Assembly: GCF_045629565.1 (NCBI RefSeq)
Contig: NZ_JAZQRL010000126.1
Coordinates: 109,971-173,970, forward strand
Length of the DNA: 64,000 nt
Direction: 5' to 3'
Source of the DNA: Arcticibacter sp045629565
Lineage (GTDB): Bacteria; Bacteroidota; Bacteroidia; Sphingobacteriales; Sphingobacteriaceae
This document shows positions 34,601 through 43,414 of the stretch, one piece after another (the first letter of the stretch is position 1; the number at the start of each line of letters is the position of its first letter). Made by a program: the position numbers and the translations under genes. A model generated the notes under the pieces. That model worked only from the letters and a program-made list of their open reading frames with translations. It was not told where the DNA came from and made no database searches.

Positions 34601-35911
34601 TTAAAACAGACGGTTATGAAGACTACGTAACGCTTCCGTCTTGTCAGAAGTATCAACGACAAGTGAAATATTACAGTTACTGGCTCCGTATGATATCATC
34701 CGGATAGACAAATGCTTCAATGCTTCGAATACCCTCGATGAAAATCCATGCGACTGATAGGAGAAATCTCCTACCACGCAAATAATAGATTGTTCAGATA
34801 TGGAATCGACTGTACCAAATACCTCTAGCTCGTTCAATATTTCCGCCAGAAAACGCGTATCATCTATCGTCACTGATACTGCCACCTCAGATGTAGTGAT
34901 CATGTCAATAGGCGTTTTGTAACGTTCAAACACTTCAAACACCTTACGCAGAAAACCATAAGCAAGGAGCATCCTGCTCGATTGTATTTTAATCGATGTT
35001 ATGCCATCTTTAGCTGCTATAGACTTTATTTTACCTCGCTCACTCGTTGTGGATATAAGAGTTCCGGGAGCAGATGGATCCATAGTGTTCAACAATCTTA
35101 CCGGAATCTTATATTTTTGCGCAGGAAATACGCTTTGTGGATGCAATATCTTAGCACCAAAATAAGCCAACTCGGCTGCCTCATCAAACGATAGCTGGGC
35201 GATTGGAGTCGTTCCCTTCACTATCCTCGGATCGTTGTTATGCATTCCGTCAATATCCGTCCAGATCTGAACCTCTTCGGCCAGTATGGCGGCGCCAATA
35301 AGAGAGGCTGTATAATCACTTCCGCCCCTGCGCAGATTATCGGTTTCACCAAAGAAATTTCGACAAATATAGCCTTGAGTGATAAATAAGTTGTGATCCT
35401 GCTTAGCTTCCAATAGCGGCTTCAAATGCGTCGCGATATAATCGATCATTGGTTCATTATCATCATCGATCTTCATAAAGTCGAGCGCAGGAAGCAATAC
35501 AGATCTGATTCCCTGTTCCGAAAGGTAAAAGTGATAAAGCGTAGTAGAAAGTAATTCTCCCTGAGCAAGAATAACCTTTTCCTCAACAGGAGTAAACAGG
35601 TCAGTACTGAATGAACCAATAATGCTAAAATGGTAGTTAATCAGGTCCGTACCATTCTTTCTGCCCTCTTCAGTAAAGAATAATTCATCAACAAAGATCT
35701 GATATTTTTCGAATAATAGGTCTGTAAGCTGCTTTGCTGTACGTTTATCACCGGCAAGATACGCCTGAGATATTTCGACCAGGCTGTTCGTAGTACCGGC
35801 CACAGCGGATAAAACTACTATTTGCCTTTCGTCCGTCTGGATTATCTGAAGAAGGTTCTTCATCTTTTCGGGACTTCCGACTGATGTACCTCCAAATTTC
35901 TTAATTTTCAT
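34601..35911 (-). CDS. lysC: Aspartate kinase (monofunctional)
   Basis: Phosphorylates aspartate, the entry to lysine, threonine and methionine synthesis; 436 residues. The kinase motif KKFGGTSVG is at the N-terminus, with the substrate loop RRGGSDYTA in the middle and two ACT domains from about 300 (for example PIDMITTSEVAVSVTID), which usually bind lysine for feedback control. It lacks a homoserine dehydrogenase domain. It leads the lysC-lysA unit. No lysine riboswitch is visible in the 155 bases upstream. Confidence 0.94.
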   Translation of the reverse strand: MKIKKFGGTSVGSPEKMKNLLQIIQTDERQIVVLSAVAGTTNSLVEISQAYLAGDKRTAKQLTDLLFEKYQIFVDELFFTEEGRKNGTDLINYHFSIIGSFSTDLFTPVEEKVILAQGELLSTTLYHFYLSEQGIRSVLLPALDFMKIDDDNEPMIDYIATHLKPLLEAKQDHNLFITQGYICRNFFGETDNLRRGGSDYTASLIGAAILAEEVQIWTDIDGMHNNDPRIVKGTTPIAQLSFDEAAELAYFGAKILHPQSVFPAQKYKIPVRLLNTMDPSAPGTLISTTSERGKIKSIAAKDGITSIKIQSSRMLLAYGFLRKVFEVFERYKTPIDMITTSEVAVSVTIDDTRFLAEILNELEVFGTVDSISEQSIICVVGDFSYQSHGFSSRVFEALKHLSIRMISYGASNCNISLVVDTSDKTEALRSLHNRLF

Positions 35912-36066
35912 TATGTAGAGCTGTTCCTATGGTTATTATTCTAGCCGATAAAAATAATTAAAACCATGGGATTATTGGTGCTGAATATACATTTATAGAC
36001 TCGGATAAATATTTAAAATAATTAAAACAAAATGAGCTTTTGCCAATTTTATAAAAAACATTAGTT

Positions 36067-36267
36067 ATGAACAGTACGAATTTAAGGTATAACGAAAAAA
36101 TGCTCATCAGTATGCACGTCGAAGAAGACCTCAACTATTGGGCTAATAAATGGGGAGTTAGTAGAGAGAGTATCAAATCAGCAGTGAAAGCTTCTCGCTC
36201 AAACAGCATTTCAGCAGTGCAGGAATATCTTTTAAAAAACAAAAAGATATCGAAGCTCGCTGACTAA
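36067..36267 (+). CDS. Small DUF3606-like protein
   Basis: 66-residue helical protein. The core EEDLNYWANKWGVSRE is followed by AVKASRSNSISAVQEYL and matches the DUF3606 pattern (a helix with WxxxxGV and AVxxxGxxxxxVxxYL) as I recall it. The family is small, common in Bacteroidota and proteobacteria, and of unknown function, perhaps nucleic-acid related. Its last 4 bases overlap the 3' end of the convergent pncA gene. Confidence 0.7.
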   Translation: MNSTNLRYNEKMLISMHVEEDLNYWANKWGVSRESIKSAVKASRSNSISAVQEYLLKNKKISKLAD

Positions 36268-36878
36268 CTGGTGAGTAAGTCAATGCTGTTTATCACAAAC
36301 CCACCTTCTTTTAAAATATCTGCAACAACAGCAGGGAATTTTTCTGGATATACCGACCGGACGGCATCTTCTATGATATAGGTTACAAATCCCTCCTTGA
36401 TCGCATCTTTGGCAGAATAGTAAACACAAAAGTCACCTGCGAGACCCGCAATGTACAACCGTTTTACACCCCTGCCTCTTAAAAACTCTGCAACACCTGT
36501 GGATTTTAAACGCCCATTATCGTAGAAGGCGCTATAGCTATCAATCTCAGGATTAGTTCCTTTTCTAAATACAGCTTCAATCCTGTGCTGACTTAATTTT
36601 CCCGATAGTGACGCCCCTTCCGAAGCCTGCACACAGTGGTCAGGCCATAATATCTGGCTCTTTCCCCTCACTTCAACAACATCATTAACTGACTTTCCCG
36701 AATGATTGGAGACAAAACTCTTGTGCGAAATTGGATGCCAGTCTTGTGTCGCTATTACAAGCTGAAAGTGCTCCTGTAACTTGTTAATTACTGGAATCAC
36801 TTCATCTCCTCCCTCTACGGCCAGAGAGCCTCCCGGAAGGAAATCATTTTGGACATCAATTAACAATAGTGCTTCCAT
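36264..36878 (-). CDS. pncA: Nicotinamidase
   Basis: Hydrolyses nicotinamide to nicotinic acid in NAD salvage; 204 residues from the ATG at 36878, chosen because the protein then starts EALLLIDVQNDF as in the family (an ATG three codons upstream is possible). The catalytic triad fits D8, K106 (FRKG) and C151 (GDFCVY), and the metal ligands fit D46, H48 and H81 (WPDHC). It shares the minus strand with two more genes but has no functional link to them. Confidence 0.93.
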   Translation of the reverse strand: MEALLLIDVQNDFLPGGSLAVEGGDEVIPVINKLQEHFQLVIATQDWHPISHKSFVSNHSGKSVNDVVEVRGKSQILWPDHCVQASEGASLSGKLSQHRIEAVFRKGTNPEIDSYSAFYDNGRLKSTGVAEFLRGRGVKRLYIAGLAGDFCVYYSAKDAIKEGFVTYIIEDAVRSVYPEKFPAVVADILKEGGFVINSIDLLTS

Positions 36879-36916
36879 ATTTAACATAGGCTATACTACT
36901 CCAACATCCACAAACG

Positions 36917-37417
36917 TTATTTTGTTTCTGTCCTCTTCACTGCTTCGTCCATCGTTTTGTTAATCGTTTCAATCAGCAACCTGACAGCATCCTTTAACCG
37001 AGGATTTCCGTTATAGTCGAGATCAAAATAGACCTCCTTCGTCTTACGCTGATACTGAAACTTAATGTGATATCGCGGTAACTCAGGATTTCTCACTTTC
37101 GAAGTCATATCCGAGGGAAAATCCCAATACCCGTAGTCAGCAGCTTTACGGTGCAGGTAAAGCAGATCATCTTTAGTAAGTTTCAGCTTCCCTTTAACTA
37201 CAGCACCGCTTTTATTAACATACTGAAAGTGCTGCGTTTTCGAATCAAACTGATTTAACAGCGAATCGCCGGTCCCATAACTGAACGTCAGCGTCTCAAA
37301 TTCAGAAAATTTGTACGGGGCATTCTTAATCATCATCCCGTAGTAATAACCACAGTAAAGTAAAAATGGCAGCACTATACTCGCCGCCAGAAATATCTTT
37401 TTTCCCTTGTCCTTCAT
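36917..37417 (-). CDS. Membrane-anchored hypothetical protein
   Basis: 166 residues with an N-terminal membrane helix (about 8-27) and the rest facing the periplasm. The C-terminal part alternates strands and short helices (YHIKFQYQRKTKEVYFDLD) ending in a helical, charged tail. No family is recognised; proteins of this look occur in Sphingobacteriaceae. It starts 7 bases after the symporter gene, so the two are probably cotranscribed. Confidence 0.7.
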   Translation of the reverse strand: MKDKGKKIFLAASIVLPFLLYCGYYYGMMIKNAPYKFSEFETLTFSYGTGDSLLNQFDSKTQHFQYVNKSGAVVKGKLKLTKDDLLYLHRKAADYGYWDFPSDMTSKVRNPELPRYHIKFQYQRKTKEVYFDLDYNGNPRLKDAVRLLIETINKTMDEAVKRTETK

Positions 37418-37424
37418 ATTCTTA

Positions 37425-38783
37425 CTAATCCTCTACGGGATTAAACTCATTTTCCCACTTTGCTATAACAATTGTAGCCAGGCAATTTCCGATTACGTTT
37501 ACCGAAGTACGTGCCATATCCATCAATTCGTCGATGCCCAATATAATAAAAATCGGCCATGTAGGCATGCCGAATGATGACGCAGTACCCAACAAGATCA
37601 CCAATGATGCGCGCGGAACACCAGCTACCCCTTTACTGGTCAGCATCAGCGTAAATACAATGATCAGTTGATGACCCAGCGTCATTTCCATTCCTGCTGC
37701 CTGGGCAACGAACACGGATGCGAGAGCAAGGTAAAGCGTCGTTCCGTCCAGATTAAAGCTATATCCAGTGGGCATTACAAACGCCACGATTTTCCTCGGC
37801 ACTCCGAGCTTTTCCAGGTTTTCCATAGCTCTTGGCAATGCGGCTTCAGAACTCGTGGTTGCAAAAGCAATAGAAACCGGACCTGCGATCGCCTGCAAGA
37901 ACCGTTTTATCGGCACGCCCACCACCAACGCAATGGGAAGCAGAACCCCCACGAGAAACACGATCAAAGCAACATATAGTGTAGCCAGGAGCTGGAAGAG
38001 ATTTACCAGAATCCCCAGTCCCATGTGTCCCACAGTATACGCGATTGCTGCACCTACGCCGATCGGAGCAAAGTACATCACGATATTGGTGAACTTAAAC
38101 ATAACCTCGGAGAGGCTTTCTGTGAACTTAAGCATAGGGAGTCGCTTATCCTCGCGCACCATAGCCAGAGCCACACCAAATAACACGCTGAATATTACGA
38201 TCTGCAAAATCTGCCCTTCCGCAATTGATTTGGCAATATTTTCAGGAAAGATATGTAGTATAATATCGTTGGTGGTCTGAGGGGGCACTGAAGGCAGCTC
38301 CTCATGGATACTTTCGGGTACTGCTATCCCGACACCGGCCTTAGTGATATTAATCGCAGCCAGACCGATAAACAAAGCAATAGTCGTAACGACCTCAAAG
38401 TACACAATTGACTTCCAGCCCATTCTCCCCACCTGCTTTAAGTCAGCATGGCCTGCAATACCATAAACCAGTGTGGCAAACAAAAGAGGGGCAACGATGG
38501 TCTTTATCATCTTCAGGAAGATCTTACTCAATACCTGCAACTGCATAGCAAGCTCCGGGTAATCATTCCCTATTTCAGCGCCTATCACCATGGAGATCAG
38601 AATCCAGGATGTTAGTGAGCGTTTCATCAATCCAAAAAAGACAAGTCCCGCAATAGCAAGCCATCTGGAGAAGAGTAACGCAACTGGAGGGATAGCGACT
38701 ATATTATAATGATTCAGAAAGAGTAAAAGTGCGGCTATAAAAACCGTTATAATCGCAGTGAACCCCGCTTGTTTTAACTTCAT
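37425..38783 (-). CDS. Dicarboxylate/amino acid:cation symporter (DAACS family)
   Basis: Secondary transporter of 452 residues in the GltP/DctA/GltT family, importing dicarboxylates or acidic amino acids with protons or sodium. About eight membrane helices are visible. Family motifs are the serine-rich hairpin AFATTSSEAALP, FNLDGTTLYL in helix 7 and GVAGVPRASLV with VNVIGNCLATIVIAKW at the end of the core. The SSS-type loop is conserved, but the substrate (glutamate, aspartate or C4-dicarboxylate) cannot be told from these motifs alone. Confidence 0.92.
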   Translation of the reverse strand: MKLKQAGFTAIITVFIAALLLFLNHYNIVAIPPVALLFSRWLAIAGLVFFGLMKRSLTSWILISMVIGAEIGNDYPELAMQLQVLSKIFLKMIKTIVAPLLFATLVYGIAGHADLKQVGRMGWKSIVYFEVVTTIALFIGLAAINITKAGVGIAVPESIHEELPSVPPQTTNDIILHIFPENIAKSIAEGQILQIVIFSVLFGVALAMVREDKRLPMLKFTESLSEVMFKFTNIVMYFAPIGVGAAIAYTVGHMGLGILVNLFQLLATLYVALIVFLVGVLLPIALVVGVPIKRFLQAIAGPVSIAFATTSSEAALPRAMENLEKLGVPRKIVAFVMPTGYSFNLDGTTLYLALASVFVAQAAGMEMTLGHQLIIVFTLMLTSKGVAGVPRASLVILLGTASSFGMPTWPIFIILGIDELMDMARTSVNVIGNCLATIVIAKWENEFNPVED

Positions 38784-38848
38784 ATGGACGTAATAAGCGC
38801 GACAAATGTAATTTTTTTAACTTTACCCCACAATAAAAAGGCGTACTG

Positions 38849-39370
38849 ATGAAAACCAACGGAATTGCGGAGATAAAAAAAACGATTAAAAACATCAGTC
38901 AGGCAGAACTAGCAGAAATATGCCTGAAGCTCGCTCGTTTCAAGAAAGATAACAAAGAATATCTTCATTTTTTACTTTTTGAATCTTCAGATCCACTCGC
39001 TTATGCGGAAGATGTAAAGGAATCTTTACAAGAGCCGCTCACTAACCTAAACCGACACCCTAGCTTGAAAGTAAAAGAACTTCGTAAACATCTGAGGGTA
39101 CTGACCCGCCATATTCGTTATACGTCGTCGACAGAGGTCGAAATCACACTGCTCATCTGGTTCTCCGAAATGCTCGTCGTACACGCAGGGGTGCGTCAGT
39201 CCAACAAAGCCCTTTATACCCTGTTTATTCGCCAACTCGAAAAAATAAGGAAAGCATTCCCGAAACTTCATGAAGACCTCCAGTTCGATTATAAGCAACC
39301 CTATAATGATCTGCTTTCACGGTCTTCCGACCAAATCAGCGGGTTTTACAAAGACCATTATATGCTGTAA
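38849..39370 (+). CDS. Helical hypothetical protein (173 residues)
   Basis: All-helical, basic protein without membrane segments. Notable is a repetitive pattern of charged helices (LKLARFKKDNKEYLHFLLFE, LRKHLRVLTRHIRY). It lies just before the ECF sigma gene, divergent from the symporter, with a near-consensus -7 box (TAACTTTA, 38818-38825) upstream. I do not recognise a family or function. Confidence 0.65.
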   Translation: MKTNGIAEIKKTIKNISQAELAEICLKLARFKKDNKEYLHFLLFESSDPLAYAEDVKESLQEPLTNLNRHPSLKVKELRKHLRVLTRHIRYTSSTEVEITLLIWFSEMLVVHAGVRQSNKALYTLFIRQLEKIRKAFPKLHEDLQFDYKQPYNDLLSRSSDQISGFYKDHYML

Positions 39371-39400
39371 CAATTCGCAAATACGCAGCTCTAAATAAAA

Positions 39401-39898
39401 ATGGCGAAAAAGGAAGTTCTGTTTGGTGAGATTTTCAAAACAAACTCAAAGAAAATTTACCATCTATGCTACGGATACACCGGAGACGATGCTGCCGCAC
39501 ATGACCTCATGCAGGAGACTTTCATGAAAGTATGGCAAAATCTTGACGGCTTCCGCAATCAGGCCATGATTTCAACCTGGATATACCGCATTGCGGTTAA
39601 CACCTGCCTTTCCTGGCTTCGTGTCGAAAAACGACAAGCCAGAGCTCCCCTGACTGATTACATCATTGAGAACAGCCGGGAGGAAATTTCGGAAAGAAAC
39701 GAACAGGTAGAAAAACTATACAAATGTATAGCCCAACTGGAAGAAAACGAACGCCTTATAATCACCATGGTACTCGACGAGATTCCTTACCCTGAAATTG
39801 CGGAAATATCAGGTGTATCAGAAGGAAACTTAAGGGTGAAAATACATCGTATCAAACACAAGCTGACTGAAATATATAACCGGTATGAAAGATTTTGA
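39401..39898 (+). CDS. RNA polymerase ECF sigma factor
   Basis: Small sigma-70 family factor of 165 residues with region 2 (AAHDLMQETFMKVWQNLDGF, then STWIYRIAVNTCLSWLR) and region 4 (ERLIITMVLDEIPYPEIAEISGVSEGNLRVKIHRIKHKL). It should direct transcription of a small regulon in response to a signal relayed by its partner. The downstream gene overlaps it by 14 bases and encodes a membrane protein, the usual position of an anti-sigma factor. Confidence 0.92.
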   Translation: MAKKEVLFGEIFKTNSKKIYHLCYGYTGDDAAAHDLMQETFMKVWQNLDGFRNQAMISTWIYRIAVNTCLSWLRVEKRQARAPLTDYIIENSREEISERNEQVEKLYKCIAQLEENERLIITMVLDEIPYPEIAEISGVSEGNLRVKIHRIKHKLTEIYNRYERF

Positions 39899-40475
39899 TG
39901 CACTGAAAGATTTGTGGAACGGTCAAATGAATGGTCCAAATATGGATCATGAGGATATACTGAGAGATGTCAGGAAGTCCGGATCTTCCATAGCGGGCAA
40001 ATTGCTGACCGAGGCTCTGGCTATGCTCGCAGGGATCTTGATATTTGGGTGGATTTGGCTGGAGGCCTCATTCTTACTGTGGACAACTCATCTTTCCATT
40101 GCAATCATGATCGCATGCTGCCTATATTACTTAATAGTGCAACTGACAGACTACCGACGCTTCTCATCCGAAAAACACATACTTCAGAAACCTGAATCTT
40201 ATATAACCTACCTTCAGAAATACCAGCGTGATCGATATAATTTCAACACACGTAACTATAAAATATATAGTGTCTTCATCGGCCTGGCTATGGCATTGTT
40301 TGCTATTGAGCTTTATTACATATCGCCAGTATGGCAAAGCATCCTCGGCTTGATGTTTACCATCGGGTGGTTCATTATGTGTTGGAGATGGATGATCACC
40401 TACCGAAGAAAAGAACAGGAAAGACTAAATGAAATGATCACCAAACTGGAGCGCATCAAAAAGCAATTCAATTAG
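39885..40475 (+). CDS. Membrane protein coupled to the ECF sigma gene (possible anti-sigma factor)
   Basis: 196 residues. The short acidic N-terminus (DFDALKDLWNGQMN) lies in the cytoplasm and may bind the sigma factor, but it lacks a zinc-binding HxxxCxxC motif. About four helices follow (roughly 42-62, 67-87, 131-150 and 154-173) and a basic, charged tail. The 14-base overlap with the sigma gene suggests coupled translation. The role is inferred from position only. The stop overlaps the convergent lipoprotein gene by 4 bases. Confidence 0.6.
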   Translation: MKDFDALKDLWNGQMNGPNMDHEDILRDVRKSGSSIAGKLLTEALAMLAGILIFGWIWLEASFLLWTTHLSIAIMIACCLYYLIVQLTDYRRFSSEKHILQKPESYITYLQKYQRDRYNFNTRNYKIYSVFIGLAMALFAIELYYISPVWQSILGLMFTIGWFIMCWRWMITYRRKEQERLNEMITKLERIKKQFN

Positions 40476-41107
40476 TCTTCTTTGTGCTCTTTAACAGAAA
40501 AACTATTTCCTCTAAGCAAGTATTCGAGCTTCTTTCTTCCAATAGCCTTAACTCCGGAAGTATCACTGCTTTCAAATAATGGAAATTCCCTGAACAATGA
40601 TCCCTCTTTTACATAAACAGAGTCCTTACCTCTATACTGTTTTGTTGTTGCGGATGTTAAATCTGGAAAGCGTATCTCCCGCGCAGAGCCATTATCACTG
40701 AATTCATACACATACATCAGGAGATTGCCGTCCGCATCTCCTGATATGGCCTGAATAAAGATCTCAGGGTTGCCGTCAGAATCCATATCCATATTCCATG
40801 CATCCGTTATCTTTCCTTCCAGCTCACCGGATACCGAGCGGTATTTTATTGTGGAGGAATCTGACCGCAGAATGATGAAAGCACCACTTTGCTGTGATCC
40901 CCTTCCCCAGCTTAAAATATCAAAAGTAAGCCCAGGTCGTACTTCCACCACCTTATGAGCGCGGAAAGGTTCCGGAAGAACTACACGCGTTTCCGACTTA
41001 ACTTCTTTTTTCTCACCATCCGTATTGCACGAAGAAATAATCGCCAACGGAATCAAGGTAAAAGCCAGAAATTTCAGAGGTGTAAGCGGAGAGGCAGTGA
41101 ATTTCAT
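40472..41107 (-). CDS. Exported lipoprotein of unknown function (possible PliI-type lysozyme inhibitor)
   Basis: 211 residues with a lipoprotein signal ending IISSC (C27 lipidated). The mature part is beta-rich with a metal-like or repeat stretch DMDSDGNPEIFIQAISGDADGN. This DxDxDGxPE pattern resembles FG-GAP/VCBS repeats and the PliI lysozyme-inhibitor family. No stronger assignment is possible. It converges with the ECF-unit membrane-protein gene. Confidence 0.55.
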   Translation of the reverse strand: MKFTASPLTPLKFLAFTLIPLAIISSCNTDGEKKEVKSETRVVLPEPFRAHKVVEVRPGLTFDILSWGRGSQQSGAFIILRSDSSTIKYRSVSGELEGKITDAWNMDMDSDGNPEIFIQAISGDADGNLLMYVYEFSDNGSAREIRFPDLTSATTKQYRGKDSVYVKEGSLFREFPLFESSDTSGVKAIGRKKLEYLLRGNSFSVKEHKED

Positions 41108-41151
41108 GATACGTTAAATCTTGGGTACAATTGTATAAGAAACTAAATTAA

Positions 41152-41733
41152 TTATTTGAACTTGATCCCTACCTTTTTACCTGAAATATTTTCCAGGATC
41201 GGCTTGAAAATTATAAACGCATTCTCACGGGTCTTTCCCAGAATATCCATTTCTTTGGCATTCTCCAGGATACGTTGCTCAGCAATCTTATAAATATCTT
41301 CGACCATTGCTTTCGTATCCGTAGAAAACCAGGCTCCGGTAACATCGTAAACCCTGGATCTCTTATGATCGAGCTTAAAATAGCATACTTCAGGCTCAGG
41401 AAGGTATACAGTAACTGAGTCCAGACTTACATTTTCAATGTCATCCTTCTTGATCTTGGTCAGATCGATGCATCCGGCTACTTCACCAGCTGCAACCAGG
41501 AGTATCCTTCTATCCGGCAGCAGAGTCCTCAGCTCCTTCTTTTCAATCACATCCTTCATATTGTACTTCACAAGCTCTAGTTTACCAATGTTCGTTATTT
41601 TTTCTATCATAACATCCTCGGTAATCTCCGTCTTTGTTTCAAACGTTTCTTTCTTAATGTAAAAGAAGAGGTATGCGAAAAAAGCTACCGTTGCAAGGGA
41701 TATAACGATGGTAAATATGGTTCTTGATCTCAT
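41152..41733 (-). CDS. DUF4230 domain protein
   Basis: 193 residues with one N-terminal membrane helix (about 8-27) and a soluble extracytoplasmic domain containing IEKITNIGKLELVKYNM and ILLVAAGEVAGCIDLTKI, which matches DUF4230 as I recall it. The family is widespread in Bacteroidota and Firmicutes, of unknown function. It stands between trxB and the lipoprotein gene, each with its own 3' region; a trxB terminator separates it from trxB. Confidence 0.75.
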   Translation of the reverse strand: MRSRTIFTIVISLATVAFFAYLFFYIKKETFETKTEITEDVMIEKITNIGKLELVKYNMKDVIEKKELRTLLPDRRILLVAAGEVAGCIDLTKIKKDDIENVSLDSVTVYLPEPEVCYFKLDHKRSRVYDVTGAWFSTDTKAMVEDIYKIAEQRILENAKEMDILGKTRENAFIIFKPILENISGKKVGIKFK

Positions 41734-41763
41734 AAATGTTGTGAGTACGATGTGTATATAACG

Positions 41764-41788
41764 AAAAAAGTGCCTAATTATGGCACTT
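41764..41788 (-). terminator. Intrinsic terminator of trxB
   Basis: Minus strand: perfect 7-bp stem AAGTGCC / GGCACTT with loop ATAATTA, followed by a T-run. It lies 27 bases past the trxB stop. Confidence 0.85.
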
Positions 41789-41814
41789 CTATTTGTTTAA
41801 GCAATGGCTATTCT

Positions 41815-42771
41815 CTAAATAACCGTTTCATATTCTTTCGCTGCAAGATACCGCTCCGCTTCCAGCGCAGCCATGCAGCCGGTTCCCGCAGCGGTAACAG
41901 CCTGGCGGAAAATCTTGTCCTGTGCATCCCCGCAGGCAAATACCCCCTCAATGTTGGTCTGAGTGGAGTCGCTCTTCGTTATCAGATAACCGGTTTCATC
42001 CATGTCCAGCCAGCCTTTGAAAATATCCGTATTCGGTTTGTGTCCGATTGCCACAAAGAAACCGCTCACATTGATAATTTTTTCCTCCTGGGTCTTGTTA
42101 TTTATAACACGGATCCCCGTTACATTCAGCCCATCTCCGACAATCTCTTCCGTTTCGGTGTTATAATGGATCACAATATTTGCAGTATTCAGGACACGAC
42201 GTTGCATCGCCTTGGAAGCTCTGAATTCGTCGCGTCTGACAAGCATATGAACTTTGCTGCAAAGCTTTGCCAGATAGGTCGCTTCTTCTGCTGCAGTATC
42301 ACCTGCTCCAACAATTGCTACTTCCTGATTCTTAAAAAAGAACCCATCACACACGGCGCATGCAGATACACCGAAACCATTATACTTCTGCTCGCTTGGA
42401 AGTCCCAGCCATTTCGCCGACGCTCCGGTTGCAATTATAACTGTATCCGCAGTGATTGTCTTTATTTCATCAATGATAACCTTATGGGGTGTTTGAGAAA
42501 AATCAACGGAAGTGGCGTAACCAAACCTGATCTGCGTTCCAAATCGTTCCGCCTGCTTGCGGAAATCCTCCATCATCGCCGGACCCATAATTCCTTCAGG
42601 ATACCCAGGAAAGTTTTCTACATCCGTCGTCTGCGTTAGCTGTCCCCCCGGTACAATTCCGGTATATAGTACCGGTTTAAGATCCGCCCTGGCTGCGTAA
42701 ATAGCTGCAGTATATCCGGCGGGACCGGAGCCTATGATTAGGCATTGAACATGTTCTTTTTCCTGATACAT
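41815..42771 (-). CDS. trxB: Thioredoxin-disulfide reductase
   Basis: FAD- and NADPH-dependent enzyme that reduces thioredoxin; 318 residues. FAD motif GSGPAGYTAA at 14-23, redox-active C138 and C141 in ACAVCDG, NADPH motif GAGDTAAEEA near 157, and the second FAD motif VFACGDAQD near the C-terminus. The low-molecular-weight class is the only one consistent with this length. A -7 box and a terminator bound the gene as its own unit. Confidence 0.96.
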   Translation of the reverse strand: MYQEKEHVQCLIIGSGPAGYTAAIYAARADLKPVLYTGIVPGGQLTQTTDVENFPGYPEGIMGPAMMEDFRKQAERFGTQIRFGYATSVDFSQTPHKVIIDEIKTITADTVIIATGASAKWLGLPSEQKYNGFGVSACAVCDGFFFKNQEVAIVGAGDTAAEEATYLAKLCSKVHMLVRRDEFRASKAMQRRVLNTANIVIHYNTETEEIVGDGLNVTGIRVINNKTQEEKIINVSGFFVAIGHKPNTDIFKGWLDMDETGYLITKSDSTQTNIEGVFACGDAQDKIFRQAVTAAGTGCMAALEAERYLAAKEYETVI

Positions 42772-42788
42772 AAAAATATTTTCTAGTA

Positions 42789-42796
42789 CAAATTTA
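42789..42796 (-). promoter_or_regulatory. -7 promoter element of trxB
   Basis: The minus strand reads TAAATTTG, an exact TAnnTTTG match, 17 bases before the ATG of trxB. A TTG lies only 13 bases upstream, shorter than the usual -33 spacing. Confidence 0.5.
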
Positions 42797-42824
42797 TAAC
42801 TTAAATAAGCAATCCTGATCAGCC

Positions 42825-43409
42825 CTAAGTAAGATTACGGTCTTTAAGCCACATGCCATCGGTCTGGACACTAAACTGTTCCATCTTCGTAAGCAAAACG
42901 GCAGGATCACATTCATTCGATACAAGATCACGGTTCTGCTGCTTCAGAAAACCTCTATTCACCATCACATCGAGCTGAGCGAACAAGCTATCATAGTAGC
43001 CACCTACGTTCAGTACACCTATAGGCTTGTTATGTAGTCCCAACTGAAGCCAGGTGAGCACCTCAAAAAATTCCTCCAGAGTACCGAAGCCGCCGGGCAG
43101 AATGATGAATCCTTCAGAAATATCAGCCATGTTCTTCTTACGCTGGTGCATGTTCTCCGTCACGACCAATTGGGTGACCTCACGATGAGCAACCTCCAGG
43201 TCAAGCAGAAACTGCGGGATCACACCTGTAACCCTTCCTCCACGGTTCATAACAGCATCCGCAATCAGTCCCATCACGCCCACGCTACCGCCTCCGTATA
43301 CCAGGTCAATCCCTCTTTCCGTTAATTCTGTAGCTAATTGCTCAACTGCCTTCGCAAGTTGCGGATCACCATTGAAAGAAGCCCCACAGTAGACACATAC
43401 GCTCTTCAT
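42825..43409 (-). CDS. LOG family protein (TIGR00730; cytokinin riboside monophosphate hydrolase type)
   Basis: Rossmann-fold enzyme of 194 residues in the family that cleaves the ribose phosphate from purine nucleotides (LOG/lysine-decarboxylase-like). The signature PGGFGTLEE is at 105-113 and YGGGSVGVMG near 38-47. Members are often called lysine decarboxylases by error; the motif indicates phosphoribohydrolase activity. It follows guaB by 5 bases, in the same direction, which suits a purine-related job. Confidence 0.88.
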   Translation of the reverse strand: MKSVCVYCGASFNGDPQLAKAVEQLATELTERGIDLVYGGGSVGVMGLIADAVMNRGGRVTGVIPQFLLDLEVAHREVTQLVVTENMHQRKKNMADISEGFIILPGGFGTLEEFFEVLTWLQLGLHNKPIGVLNVGGYYDSLFAQLDVMVNRGFLKQQNRDLVSNECDPAVLLTKMEQFSVQTDGMWLKDRNLT

Positions 43410-43414
43410 ACTGA

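Noticed and set aside
35912..36066. Lysine riboswitch before lysC
   Set aside because: The 155-base leader is AT-rich and lacks the conserved core and multi-helix layout.
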